A stretch of DNA of 64,000 nucleotides from Volvox africanus. Lineage: Eukaryota; Chlorophyta; Chlorophyceae; Chlamydomonadales; Volvocaceae. Positions 11,001 through 23,371 of the stretch are shown in pieces; positions within the stretch are counted from its first letter, which is position 1, and each line of letters begins with the position of its first letter. The notes under the pieces were generated by a model. That model worked only from the letters and a program-made list of their open reading frames with translations, was not told the DNA's origin and ran no database searches. Both the position numbers and the translations under genes were made by a program. Location: assembly GCA_030268105.1 (NCBI GenBank), contig BSDZ01000032.1, forward strand, positions 310,001 through 374,000, read 5' to 3'.

Positions 11001-13505
11001 CACACATATACACGCACATACACACACAAGCTCACACACAAACACATACTCAAGCACACACACACACACAAGCAAGCAAACACATGCACTAGCAAACACA
11101 AGCACAAGCCCACACACACACACACACACAAGCAAGAGCAATTACAAATACACACACACACAAGCACAAGCACACACAAGCACAAGCACACACAAGCACA
11201 GGCACAGACAAGCACAAGCACACACAAGCACAAGCACACACAAGCACAAGCCCAAACAAGCACAAGCACAGACAAGTACAGGCACACACAAGCACAAGCA
11301 CACACAAGCACAAGCACACACAAGCTGCTTGTGCTCACATATACACGCACACACACACAAGCACATACACAAACACATACTCAAGCACACACACACACAC
11401 AAGCAAGCAAACACATGCACTAGCAAACACAAGCACACACACACACACACACACAAGCAAGAGCAATTACAAATACACACACACAGACAAGCACAAGCAC
11501 ACACAAGCACACACAAGCACAAGCCCAAACAAGCACAAGCACAGACAAGTACAGGCACACACAAGCACAAGCACACACAAGCACAAGCACACACAAGCTG
11601 CTTGTGCTCACATATACACGCACACACACACGAGCAAGCAAACACATGCACTAGCAAACACAAGCACACACACACACACACACACAAGCAAGAGCAATTA
11701 CAAATACACACACACAGACAAGCACAAGCACACACAAGCACACACAAGCACAAGCCCAAACAAGCACAAGCACAGACAAGTACAGGCACACACAAGCATA
11801 CACACGCACGAACACACACACACACACGAGCAAGCACACACAAGCATTAGCAAACACAAGCACACACACACACAAACACACACACACACACGAGCAAGCA
11901 AACAAACACAAGCACAAGCACACACAATCAGAAGGACACACAAGCACAAGCACACACAAGCACAAGCACACACAAGCACAAGCACACACAAGCTGCTTGT
12001 GCGCACATATACACGCACACACACACAAGCTCACACACAAACACATAGTCAAGCACACATACACACACAAGCAAGCACACACATGCACTAGCAAACACTA
12101 GCACAAGCCCACATAAGCACAAGCCCACACAAGCACAAGCCCACACAAGCACAAGCACACATACACACAAGCACACACAAGCACAAGGACACACAAGCAA
12201 GCACACACACACACACACACAAGCACTAGCAAACACAAGCACACACAAGCACAAGCCCAAACAAGCACAAGCACAGACAAGTACAGGCACACACACAGAA
12301 GCAAGAGCAATTACAAATACACACACACACAAGCACAAGCACACACAATCAGAAGGACACACAAGCACAAGCACACACAAGCACAAGCACACACAAGCAC
12401 AAGCACACACAAGCTGCTTGTGCAAGCATATACACGCACACACACACAAGCTCACACACAAACACATACTCAAGCACACACACAAACACAAGCAAGCACA
12501 CACATGCACTAGCAAACACTAGCACAAGCCCACACAAGCGCAAGCCCACACAAGCACAAGCCCACACAAGCGCAAGCCCACACAAGCACAAGCACAAGCA
12601 CACACACACACACACACAAGCACACACAAGCACAAGCACACACAAGCACAAGCACACACAAGCACAGGCACAGACAAGCACAAGCACACACAAGCACAAG
12701 CACACACAAGCACAACCACACACAAGCACAAGCACAGGCAAGTACAGGCACACACAAGCATACACACGGACAAACACACACACACACAAGCAAGCACACA
12801 CAAGCACTAGCACACACAATCAGAAGGACACACAAGCAGAAGCACACACAAGCACAAGCCCATTCAAGCACAAGCACATACAAGCTGCTTGTGCACACAT
12901 ATACACGCACACACACACAAGCTCACACACAAACACAAGCAAGCACACACACGCACTAGCAAACACTAGCACAGGCCCACACATGCACAAGCCCACACAA
13001 GCACAAGCCCACACAAGCACAAGCACAAGCACACACACACACACACAAGCACAAGCACACACAAGCAAGCACACAAACACACACACAAGCACTAGCAAAC
13101 ACAAGCACACACACACACACACGCGCAAGCAAACACACAAGCACACAGAAGCTGCTTGTGCACACATATACACGCACATACACACACAAGCTCACACACA
13201 AACACATACTCAAGCACACACACAAACACATACTCAAGCACACACAGACACACAAGCTCACACACAAACACATACTCAAGCACACACACACACACACACA
13301 AGCAAGCACACACACACACAAGCAAGCACACACACAAGCAAGCACAAGCACAAGCAAGCACAGGCAAGGACAAACACAAGCACAAGCACTCACAAGCACA
13401 GGCACAGACAAGCACAAGCACACACAAGCACAAGCACAAGCACACACAAGCACAAGCACAAGCACACACAAGCACAAGCACAAGCACACACAAGCACAAG
13501 CAGGT
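8034..13505. repeat. CA/AAGC satellite with higher-order motifs
   Basis: 5.5 kb of CA runs and CACAAGC steps, nearly T-free on the + strand. Two T-containing anchors recur at irregular spacing of about 240-640 bp: AAGCTGCTTGTGCACACATA (near 8311, 8840, 9171, 9587, 10228, 10749, 10990, 11321, 11595, 11989, 12412, 12883, 13149), which contains the palindrome CACAAGCTGCTTGTG, and AGAGCAATTACAAATACAC (near 8106, 9313, 9726, 10373, 11135, 11458, 11690, 12303). A related form of the second anchor (GAGAGCAATTACAAACACAC) also sits in the CA part of the 2.73-kb array. No gene is supported here. Confidence 0.93.
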
Positions 13506-14777
13506 GACGAGAAGGTAATTTATATAGGTTGGAGTGTGACGTCGGTCAACCTAACGACGCACATTTCAGCTTTGCCGGTGCTGCCCACGCCAAGCTGTCA
13601 AGCCAAAGCGAAGGCCTGTGGCACCGACGTTTTGGGCACATTGGACTCGGAGGTCTGCAGAAGCTAATCAGGCACGGAATGGTGATAGGCGTCGACGATG
13701 TACCACAACAGAAGGTCACCCCCGCCAAGTGTGAGACTTGTGTTTTATCACGGCAAACGCGCGGAACCCACAAATCCACGGGGCACAAATCTGATAGACC
13801 AATGGAGCTCATCCATGTGGACGTCTGCGGCCCCATGCCGGACAACACCCCAAATGGGTACATGACTGTAGGTACATGACCGTGGTACATGACTGTCCTG
13901 ATGGATGACTGCACAAAGTTTTCAGCAGTTGCGTTCACCAACACCAAGGAGGCGGTTAAGGACTAGCTGGTAACGATGATAAATCAGCTGGAGAACATGT
14001 GTGGACATAAGACGTGGGAGATGCGGTCCGACAGAGGAGGAGAATTCGTCAATTCCCAACTACAAGCCTTCTTTGCTTCCAGAGGGATCAGGCATGGGCC
14101 AACAGTTGGATACACCCCTGAACAAAATGGCGCTGCAGAGCGATTAAACCGGACCCTGCTGGAAAAGATGCGCGCCCTATTGCTGGAATCCAAACTCCCT
14201 CAAAAAATGTGGGCTGAGGCGGCAGCCACAGCCAACTACCTACGCAATATATCCCCAGCAGATGGTATCTCCCGTACCCCGTACGAGCTCTTCACTGGAA
14301 GGGTTCCAGAGGTCGATCATTTGCGCGTTTTTGGCTGCACGGCTTATGTCCACGTGCCCAAGGCAAAGCGCAACAAACTGGATCCCGTGAGTCGACGAGG
14401 TATAATGGTGGGATATGGCGATGGGGGCAGCTACCGGATATTATTCCCGGACGGGTCAGTATCAAGACACAGCGATGTTGTATTCGATGAACAACAGGCC
14501 ACGCACGAACCATACAAACCCTCGGACGACAACCGTGACAATGCTGAAACTGACTCCGATTCCGACATGGACGACCCAGAGCCACGACCGAGAGCTGTCC
14601 CTATGTCCACCAATGCACACAATGGCGATGGCCACGAGCCAAATCCACCTCAACCACCACCTCCCGTTACACGCACAGCGCAAAGCTATCCAAATACAGC
14701 GGGAACAGGAGCCGTCAACGATGGAGCGGGCCCATCGGGAAGCCAACCAAGGCAAGACCCAATACAACCTGAGGACA
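13506..14777 (+). pseudogene. Copia-B integrase region, broken
   Basis: Encodes the GAG-pre-integrase zinc region (LWHRRFGHIG, CETCVLSRQTRG) and the integrase core (HVDVCGPMP, then [10 protein letters not shown] and [13 protein letters not shown], the D-D-E region), followed by an acidic linker. Breaks: a threefold imperfect duplication of GTACATGAC near 13858-13900 shifts the frame, and an in-frame TAG lies at about 13964-13966 where the sister copia has Lys. From 13976 the frame is open and runs without a stop into gypsy sequence at about 14778. Homologous to copia-A (37442-39651) but clearly a different family. Confidence 0.85.
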
Positions 14778-17700
14778 CCGACGACTTCATCTCTGTCGCA
14801 GAGGTGAATGTGCTGGGGTTGACCCCAGAGTCGTCTGATTGTCCACAGGTTACCCTTGCTCACGGGGGTAAGCATCCCATCGTGGGCAGGATTACCCTTA
14901 GCCTATCGATAGGCCCTTTGCGTGTTGTGACCCGGCCGTACGTGCTGCAGGGCTTAGCAGAGACTGCACCGTACATAATGGAGTCTTCGACATTACGGCA
15001 GTACCGTGCACGCATCGACATGGAGACCGCAACCCTGCATATGTGCAAGGGTACTCTGTCGATTAAGGTACCTTTCCTGTCGTTCAAACATGTCACACCA
15101 AAGGAGGGCGAAGCTGAGGCGGTGCCTATGGTTAATTTCGCTGTGACCACAATGGCCGCGCGAATTCAACCAGAGCTAGTCGGGCGTAAGGAGGCCGTCC
15201 GTTTGTTACGGAAGGGTGCCCACGGACTGCTTTTGAGGCCGCGGGTGGGCTGTTGTGCCACCACCGCGCAGATTTCTGTGCATCCTGAGGTTGAGGCCCT
15301 ACTGTCGCAGTATGAGGACGTCTTTAAAGATATCCCTGGCCTACCACCTATGCGTCCTGTTGATCACACAATCCCTCTCATGCCTGGAGCGCAGCCTACG
15401 GCCCGGCCAATGTACAGGTTGAGTCCATTGGAGCTGGACGAGGTGAAGCGCCAGGTGACGGATTTGCTCGCGAAGGGTATGATACGCCCCAGCACATCCC
15501 CGTATTCTGCACCGATTTTGTTTGTCGGTAAGAAGGATGGGACCTTGCGCATGTGCATCGATTACCGGGGGTTGAATGCGAGTACGGTGAAAAATCGCTA
15601 CCCTTTGCCACGCGTTGACGACCTGTTGGATAAGCTGAAGGGCTCGGCTTATTTTTCCTCGATTGACTTACAACAGGGCTATAATCAGATTCGCATCGCT
15701 GCCTCTGATATCCCAAAAACCGCTTTTCGGACGCCCTTCGGTCACTTCGAGTATACGGTCCTATTGTTTGGTTTGACTAATGCCCCTGCAACGTTTCAGG
15801 CGGTTATGGACCGAATGGCCGTTTATCGACAGGTTCGTTGTTTGCTACCTGGATGACATTTTGGTTTATTCTAGGGTTTTAGGGTTTAGGGTTTAAAACG
15901 CGCGAGGAGCACTTGGAGCATCTTCGGCTCCTGCTCGACGTTATGAGGCGGGAGCAATTGTTTGCTAAACGCGCCAAATGCTTTTGGGTGCAGCCTCAGG
16001 TGGAATATTTGGGCCACATTGTGTCGGCCACTGGTGTGAAGATGGACCCACGGAAGGTCGCCGTGGTTCGCGATTGGCCCGCGCCTCAGAACCTCACGGA
16101 GCTGCGTAAGTTCCTTGGCTTGACCAATTATTTCCAAAAGTTCATCGAAAAATATTCCATCATTGCGGCCCCGCTTACTAACTTAACTCGCAAAGGAGTT
16201 TTCGTTTCACTCGAGTCGTGGACGTCGCAATGCCAGCGGGCATTGGAAGAGCTCAAGCGAATCGTTGCCGAAGATGTCACCCTTGCATTCCCTGATTACT
16301 CGTTGCCGTTTCATGTTGAGGTGGTGTCTGATGCCTCAATATTTGGAAGCGGCGCTGTATTGTTACAGGAAGGGCGACCGATCGCCTTCACGAGTAAGAA
16401 GTTTTCTGGTGCAGAGATTCGCTACACCACCGGGGAACAGGAGCTTCTGGCAGTGCTGCATGCTTTAAAGGAATGGCGCTGTTACCTCGAGGGACGCCCA
16501 TTTACTTTAAAGACTGACCACAAGCCCCTAACGTTTTTGCAAAGCGTTCCGACGTTGAACCGCCGTCAGGCTAGGTGGATGGAATACCTAGCTAGGTTCG
16601 ACTGCACCTGGGAGTACATTTCTGGTAAACTGAATATTGCCGATGCTCTCAGTCGACATCCGTCGCTACACGCTGCAATTTTAGCAGCGCCCGACGTGCG
16701 ACCGCATAACGAGGAGATCGCGACGGACCTCGCGGAGCGGTTGAAGGTTGCCTACAACGCAGATGCCTGGTTCTCGGAGCCGGCTAATGTAGAAAACCTT
16801 CACAAGCAGAATGGCCTTTGGCTACGGACGGAGGGTGCAGCTACGCAAATCGTCGTTCCAAACGATAATGCGCTACGCTACGACATCCTTGCGCGGTTCC
16901 ACGAGGACCCGTTAGCAGGACACCCTGGTAGCAAGCAGTTGGTCGAGTTGGTGCAACGTTCCTTTTGGTGGCCTCGTTTGGCTAACGATGCGGCGAACTT
17001 CGTACAGACATGCAGTCTGTGCCAGCGCAATAAGGCTTTGTCCGGTAAGGGTCATGGTTTGTTGCAACCGTTGCCTGTCCCGGATGCGCCTTGGGAAAGT
17101 GTTTCCATGGACTTCGTAGTCACGCTGCCCAAAACTGAGGGGGGATATGATGCGGTGTTCGTAATGGTCGATCGTCTGACTAAGATGGTCCACCTAGCAC
17201 CATGCACATCATCCTGCACGGCTGAGCAAACCGCACGTTTGTTTTTTGATAATGTGGTTCGGTTACACGGGGTTCCCAAAAATGTGATCTCGGACCGCGG
17301 TGGGCAGTTCACGTCTAAGTTTTGGGAAGCGCTCTGCAAGCTAGTTGGCATGCGTGTCAACCTGAGCACAGCGTACCACCCGCAGACTGATGGTCAAACC
17401 GAACGCACAAACCGCACGTTGGGTGATATGTTGCGCAATTATGCTGGTCGCACACCACTCGTTTGGGATACGTATTTGACTGCGGCAGAATTCGCGCTTA
17501 ACAACGCTGTTAACCGCTCTACAGGCAAAAGTCCGTTCTTTCTTAACTACGGGTTTCATCCCGTGCTACCCGTGTGGCGTGAGTTGGAAGTGAACGTGCC
17601 TGCTGCTAAACTTTTTGCCAAGTCTTTTATGTCCTGAATCACAGACGCGAAGTCGTGTTTGGACGCGGCGCAGCAACGAACGATGGAATACTACAACAAA

Positions 17701-18201
17701 TCCAAGCAGGATGTGACGTTTTCGGAAGGGCAACTCGTGTTGCTAAGCACCAAGAACTTGCGTCCCTTGGCCGACGGATCCCGAAAACTCTTACCCCGCT
17801 GGATTGGTCCGTATCCTGTCATGCGCATGGTTGTGAATGTGGCTGTGGAGCTTGCATTGCCCGCTGATATGACCATTCACCCCACGTTTCACGTATCGCT
17901 TGTCCGTCCTTATCGTGGTACGGAACCCATCCCTGAGCCTGCTAACGCCCCCGCAGCGATAGAACCAGTTCCCGAGACCTGGATCGCTGGTAAACAGAAG
18001 TTTTACGATGTGGAGCGGGTGTTAGATTATTGCGCGCGTCGTGTGGGCCGACACCGACGTAAGCAGACAGTACACGAGTACTTGGTCAAGTGGACAGGGT
18101 ATACCAGCGAGCACAACTCATGGGAACCTGCATGCAACTTCTCGCAGGACATGAAGCCTTTGCTCAAAGAAGCCCGCAAACGTGCCACGCAAGCCCAATG
18201 A
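14778..18201 (+). pseudogene. Gypsy G2 Pol, broken
   Basis: Collinear with G1 Pol from the residue after the catalytic DTGAS to the end of the chromodomain. Breaks relative to G1: a 5-bp loss (TTTAG) after ATGGACCGAATG near 15815, shifting frame just before YLDD; a telomere-type insertion at 15872-15895 right after YLDDILVYS; a small loss near 16710 (EEIATD against EEVPIATD), in frame; and CGA to TGA at 17635-17637 between integrase and chromodomain. RNase H, integrase and chromodomain are otherwise readable. It cannot make a working protein. Confidence 0.9.
15872..15895 (+). repeat. Interstitial telomere-type repeat inside RT
   Basis: TAGGGTTTTAGGGTTTAGGG followed by TTTA: one TTTTAGGG and TTTAGGG steps. 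G1 and G3 read TATTCTAAGACGCGCGAGG at this site, so about 22 bp of telomere-like DNA was inserted. This looks like repair of a double-strand break with telomeric sequence. TTTAGGG is the telomere unit of plants, many green algae and several protist groups. Confidence 0.85.
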
Positions 18202-18244
18202 CCCTTGCAGTCGATGCTGTATGAAGCAGCGAGGACGCTGCATA

Positions 18245-18260
18245 CGGGAGGGGGGATAAT
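18245..18260 (+). other. Polypurine tract of gypsy G2
   Basis: CGGGAGGGGGGATAAT immediately before the G2 3' LTR, identical to that of G1 and G3. Confidence 0.9.
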
Positions 18261-19093
18261 TGTTGTGCTACGGTTCGTTTCCCGCCGATGCGTAGGTCGA
18301 TGCGACCCTACAAGGCGAAGTGTTATCTTGATGAACGCATGAATGATTATTGCATATGAATGAACCTGCATGATATAGATGTATTCGCATACATTTATAT
18401 ATGCATTTGGCATGTTATCATTATCCATCACGACATCACATCATGGCAAATCCGCCTAGCATGCATGAAATACCGAATCATTGAAGTGCGCATTATGCTC
18501 GTGCTATGAAACGATAAGTAATATTATCTGATATAATATTACTTCATTACAGCATACGTTGAGAGCGCCGCACTCATCGCGATGCATGCCTTGCAACCAA
18601 ATATCGTTATTCGGACCCTTGCATCATGCGAATGCCGGAAAGGCTAATACGTTGTTATACATGGACATTGCCTATACGCAGTAGGGTTGTCACACTTAGG
18701 ATCGGCCTCCTAGTGTGAATCGTACGGCATCGCGATGCTACGAGTATAACAGATGCGAGGACGGCTAAGCAAGATAAGATATTCGACACTGGAGAACACT
18801 CGTGTGTTCTACATTATCATTTCTATACGCTATTCTACTTAGCCCGAGCTAAGCCTAAACTTCACTATTCACCACCGCGTGATGATTGCTTGCTTCCGGC
18901 GCTGACGGCGATTACGTCCATTGCACCGCTTCGATCTGTAAGACTGTAAGTTATATCTCTTCTTGTTTGAAGTCTTCCGCTGTCTCTGTTTGCTCGCGCT
19001 TGTCTTGCTGTACTTGCAAGTGCTCACGCATCAGTGTCGAAAGCCTTCAGACACGCAGATACTTATGAGCAAACACGAAGGAGAGGTACAACA
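18261..19093 (+). repeat. 3' LTR of gypsy G2
   Basis: 833 bp, TGTTGTGCTACGG...GAGGTACAACA, the same LTR family as G1 and G3 but visibly more diverged, with small insertions and deletions. Its partner 5' LTR is missing. Confidence 0.92.
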
Positions 19094-20788
19094 ACTCCGA
19101 CATTGAAGACATGGCAACAGAAGAAGACATGGATGAGGACAACACGAGGTTAGCCAACCGCTACCCCATTCGCGTGCGAAAGCGCCCATGTGAGTGGTGG
19201 CGCACTCAAAGATCGGTGGCAGCGCGTATCAACATGGCCGCCAGAATACATGAACCCAAATCTCACCATGACGCGATCAGAGGCCCTCACTGCATCAAGT
19301 GGCAACAAGCGATGAACGACGAGATAATTGCCCACATGACCAACGGCACATGGGAAATTGGCATTCCACCACCTGGCACAAACGTCTGGGTCTACAGAGT
19401 CAAGACATGCCCTGATGGCTCAATCGACAGATACAAGGCGCGTCTGGTTGCGAAGGGCTTCGCACAACGCGAGGGGGTGGATTTTGGAGAACTGTTTGCA
19501 CCTACATCACGAGGCTCATCATTCCGGGCCATCCTGGCCATCGCCGCTGCAAGGGACTTCGACATACACCAACTAGATGTCTCCACGGCATTTTTGAACG
19601 GCGACCTCAAAGAAGAAATCTGGATGAAACCACCACCGGGATACGACCTGGCGACCCCAGGAGCTGCCTGCCGTCTACTCAAGTCGATATATGGCCTCCG
19701 CCAAGCATCCCGCTGCTGGTACGACAAACTGTGCACCAAATTCGCTGAAATCGGACTCACCACATCTAAATCCGACCAAGCGATGTTCGTGAGAGCAAAC
19801 AACAACAAAGGAGACGTGCTCGTGCTGGTCCACGAGGACGACATGTGCATTGCGGCTAAAGACCCCGAGCTGATCCGAAATCTCAAGGCAGAAATCAGCA
19901 AACTATTCAAGGTGAGAGATCTTGGCCGCATTGAGGTATTTCTGGGCATGGAAGTTCGACGGCAGCCCAATGGAGAGATCACGCTATCACAATCCAGCTA
20001 TGTGGAACGCATCCTGCATAAGCATGGCATGATCGATGATCGATGATAAACCCAGAGCCATCCCCACAGCTGTGGGCGCAAAACTTCACCTGGACAAAGA
20101 CACCGAGCTGTTGGAGGATCCGACGCCGTACAGAGCACTCATTGGCGAGCTCAACTACCTGGCAGTCAGCACGCGTCCAGACCTTGGCTTCGCCCTCAGC
20201 ATGTTGTCACGATTCATGGCCAAGCCAACCAAACCAGCAATGGGCATGGCAAAGGGGGTCCTTCACTACGTGGCAGGCACGCACAACCTGGGCCTACAGT
20301 TCCGGCGGGAGGGCAAGGAGATCATCGATGGATATTGCGATTCGGACTGGGCAGGAGACACTAACTCAAGGCGATCCACGACTGGGTACGTATTTCGCGT
20401 TAATGGTACCGCAATCAGCTGGAGCAGTCAGTTGCAGCGCACTGTGGCAGCGTCCTCCGTGGAGGCTGAATACCAGGCCCTTTCCAGCGCCGTCAGGGAA
20501 GTCCTCTGGTTGAATAAGCTATGCGGGGACCTAAAGGCGGACTCCGACGGAATCAGAATCAACATAGACTCACAAGGGGCCTTAGACCTAGGCAACAACC
20601 CCATTACCTCATCACGGTCTAAGCATATTGATGTACAGCATCACATGATTCGTGAGAGAGTGATAGAGGGCGACGTGGCACTGAGGCATTGCCGCACGGA
20701 GGAGATGGTGGCGGACGCATTGACCAAACCACTGCCAGAAGGAAAGTTCGTCTGGTGCCGCCGAGAGATGGGACTAGACGATACCTGA
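19094..20788 (+). pseudogene. Copia-B RT and RNase H, broken
   Basis: Second half of copia-B Pol, resuming in the acidic linker (DMATEEDMDEDN), then YPIRVRKRPCEWW and the copia RT (WVYRVKTCPDGSIDRYKARL, QLDVSTAFLNGDL, YGLRQASRCWYD). The catalytic segment reads LVHEDDMC where copia-A has LVHVDDMC. RNase H follows (DSDWAGD, SSVEAEYQAL, KHIDVQHH). A tandem duplication of CGATGAT at about 20034-20046 shifts the frame between RT and the linker to RNase H, splitting it into two open parts. Stop TGA at 20786-20788. Confidence 0.88.
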
Positions 20789-21093
20789 CGAGGAAGTCAT
20801 CGATTTGTTGGTAGAGACCAGCTCATATAGGCCAATAAGGCGTGAGTCCGGGTGGCTGGCTGTAGTTAATCTGTATTCGATAGTGAGGTAATTATCTCTT
20901 TTGACAATAATTTTCATAAGCGAAGGATTACTTATTCTTATTGTGGCATCTAACAGCACCAGTCCAGCATCGTCTCAATTGCCTTATCGTAGAGGTTTAT
21001 TTCAGTGATACTTAGCAACTTGACGCTACTATCTTTGAGGGGGTGTGATATTGAAGTGCCCTATTCGACCATGACGTGCATCCCGAGGGGGTG
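20789..21093 (+). other. Copia-B 3' untranslated region and polypurine tract
   Basis: 305 bp without a gene. It ends in CCCGAGGGGGTG (21082-21093), the same tract found before the copia-A LTR. A second similar tract, GAGGGGGTG, lies near 21037-21045 and may be an extra or older priming site. Confidence 0.75.
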
Positions 21094-21424
21094 TGTTGCG
21101 ATTGTTGCGATTATGCGGGATTTCACGTCATCGTAATACAGTTTGGTAATGGTTGTGTAATAGCTCTTACTTAGGTGCGAGTAACTACGATGTGAGCTAG
21201 ATATCGAGATGAGTGCCGTACAGTTATCATCGCGAGTATATTGTTTATGCGCACTATGCTCTAGTTAGTCTTGCGCGTTACTAACGTTGATACTATAATT
21301 ATTTATGCCAAATATACACGGTTCCTGCGTCAATACATTGTAATCTATCCACGTTTCGCATCGGTTGCTCCTATCTTCGTAAGATACCTATTACTGCTTT
21401 CTGCTATTCGTGTTGCAATCAGCA
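21094..21424 (+). repeat. Copia-B 3' LTR
   Basis: 331 bp, starting TGTTGCGATTG after the polypurine tract and ending AATCAGCA. The end was set by comparison with the second copy at 34096-34426, which is also 331 bp and is followed by GACCCGTAACG. In this copy GACCC follows only after an extra 113 bp (21425-21537), so an alternative end at 21537 (TTTCAACA) is possible. Confidence 0.65.
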
Positions 21425-21983
21425 AATTGCCCGCACTATAAACGAATCGTTTCTTTTGTTTTCCTTTCTTTTTTACTCCTCCATAATAATACCATTTTAA
21501 CTTACTGCTTTCTGCTATCTGTTGCTAACTTTCAACAGACCCGTAACGCCAACTTTGCCCCATGATCATGCAAGGGTTATCGATGGGCGGATAACGGAGG
21601 ACATCACTGCGGCCGCGCACTATAGACGAATCGTTTCTTTTGCATTCCTTTCTTTTTTACGGAGGTCATCACTGTGGCCTAGCTGCGTTGTGCTGCTTAC
21701 TTCTGACTGTGTTGAAGTCATTAATAATCCGGGCCGCTGTTCCGTATTATATAACATTCATCGGTACTTTTGCTCACTCTTGAAACTCCTCCAGGAGAGA
21801 TACTGCGCTTGTCCTCAATGTACCTCTGACTTAGGTCCCCCTCAACAGCAAGCGGGAATGAACTTCTTGGCAAGCCGTGCACAAGGTTCGGGGCATGGGG
21901 CTGCCTGGGCCGGATTACTTGCTCTGCCATCCAATTGTATCCCCACAATCTGCAACAATTTGTAAGGACAAAATCTGTCACGT
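21425..21983. other. Unassigned sequence flanking copia-B
   Basis: 21425-21537 is a patchwork absent at 34426: it repeats CTTACTGCTTTCTGCTAT from just upstream and an ACGAATCGTTTCTTTT stretch from just downstream, so it looks like a template-switch insertion. 21538-21983 is unique-looking sequence with no recognisable gene; it recurs at 34427-34870, and its right half (from GAAACTCCTCCAGG, 21781) recurs in every unit of the tandem array. Confidence 0.6.
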
Positions 21984-21988
21984 CAATC

Positions 21989-22231
21989 TATTGAGACGTA
22001 GACTATCAGACATTAGGAAGCCTGACGTAATAACGAGAAAGTGTACGTTACATATTATCTGATAGTAAAGAAGTCCGTACAGTTCGTTCTGGAGTCGGCA
22101 CATATACTTGCCCGTATAGCACTACAAACAGTGCGAACACGGGTCGATAGCTTACCGCCGAGTACAGCTACAACAGCGGGATTGTTGCTAGTATGGATCG
22201 CTATATCCAACTGATATACCATTTCATAACA
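21989..22231 (-). repeat. 3' LTR of element C
   Basis: 243 bp, in sense TGTTATGAAATGG...CTACGTCTCAATA. It differs from the partner at 25735-25977 at several positions, so the insertion is not very recent. The 3' end is TA rather than the usual CA in both copies. Confidence 0.88.
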
Positions 22232-22243
22232 CGCCCCCTCGAG
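22232..22243 (-). other. Polypurine tract of element C
   Basis: In sense CTCGAGGGGGCG directly against the 3' LTR, a variant of the CCCGAGGGGGTG tract of copia-A and copia-B. Confidence 0.8.
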
Positions 22244-23371
22244 ACATGCCTAGCAACAAGTGAAAGAAGATAATTTCAACCAGGGCGGTTCTTGAAACCA
22301 AAAACTTAAGCCAAACAAGTTCGCCCTAAACAAACTTATAATGCTTACTCGGCCAACCCCATCGCCGTAATGCACTTCTTAAATTTTAACTCTCCAAGTG
22401 CCTTCATCAGCAAAACTGCTGCCTTATCTTACACCAAACACCATGAAAAACGCAGCCTCACACCTAGAGGCCCGCTCTTGCAGTAGGGGGTTCTGCACAT
22501 TGATCTGCTTGGAATTACTCCTAAACATGACGCACTCATCAGATAATTGCACGTTGAGATTCAGGGCCAATGGAATGACTCCACCGCCCCCTGGTGTCAA
22601 AACCACGCCACTACTTGACCAAGTGCCTACATTGCTGTTCTGCAACGGTCCGCACTGCCCAAAATTGACATACCATGAACGCACCCAAGCGGTTTACCAC
22701 TGGTATGAAATAGGGCTCGAAACACATCTGATTGGGTCTTCACCCAGATGGGCCAATGGCACCCTTACGATGCCCAGACACAAGATGCTATAAAAGATTG
22801 TGTACACCCTCATGGTGACACTTCTCGTGGCGTTACTCAACCGCCATACCCCACAGGGGCATTTAGATACACATAACTCAGCAACCAACCTCCAACTAAG
22901 GGGTGCTAGGGATCGCAGAACTCAGCCGCCCTTCCTCACAGGAACCGAGGCATTTAGACACGCTTCAGGTGTTGCCTCAAACTGCTGTACTGTTGTGGCC
23001 TTCAGTAGCAAAACACCCAATGGTGTTGCATCGGTTACCACAAGCTGCCGTACTGTCACGGTCTGCACTAGCACATCACTCTTCGGTGCTCTAGTGAACA
23101 TCAGAAACTGCCGTACTGCCACATCCTTCGGAGGACTTGACCCTCCAAAAATCAGACATACTGCGCCCAGTGCGCAACCAAGTATGTTGGGAAGAAACTG
23201 TCTTTCCCACACATTTGAAAATGTGCTGACCATATCCCCGTGAGCAATACCAGCTCGATGGTGTTGCCGTGTACATGAGGACTCAAACCTCAACGGCCCT
23301 TGGAGGACCCCAAACCTGGGCTTCCCGACCCTGGGCTACTGCCAGTGGGAAATCTATCCCAATACAACATG

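Larger units (their letters stand above)
14778..19093 (+). mobile_element. Gypsy chromovirus copy G2, 5'-truncated
   Basis: Same family as G1 and G3 but on the + strand, lacking the 5' LTR, gag and the N-terminal half of the protease. It starts within the protease just after DTGAS and runs to a complete 833-bp 3' LTR. Copia-B resumes at once after the LTR (ACTCCGACATT). The simplest history is a full insertion into copia-B, then a deletion joining copia to gypsy protease through the shared CGACGAC. It is older than G1 and G3, judging by several disabling changes. Confidence 0.88.
13506..21424 (+). mobile_element. Copia family B element, 5'-truncated, split by gypsy G2
   Basis: Copia order GAG-pre-integrase, integrase, then (after the G2 interruption) RT, RNase H, polypurine tract and a 331-bp LTR. 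The 5' LTR, leader, gag and protease are missing; the left end abuts CA satellite directly. Multiple frame breaks show it is dead. Its RNase H end is the piece reused in the 2.73-kb repeat unit. Confidence 0.85.

Noticed and set aside
8034..13505. CRISPR-like appearance of repeated anchors with variable spacing
   Set aside because: Spacers are CA repeat, spacing is irregular, there are no cas genes and the context is eukaryotic.
8044..13507. Many long open frames rich in His-Thr-Lys-Gln or Cys-Val-Leu
   Set aside because: They arise in every frame because the CA/AAGC repeat lacks stop codons; no start context or domain.
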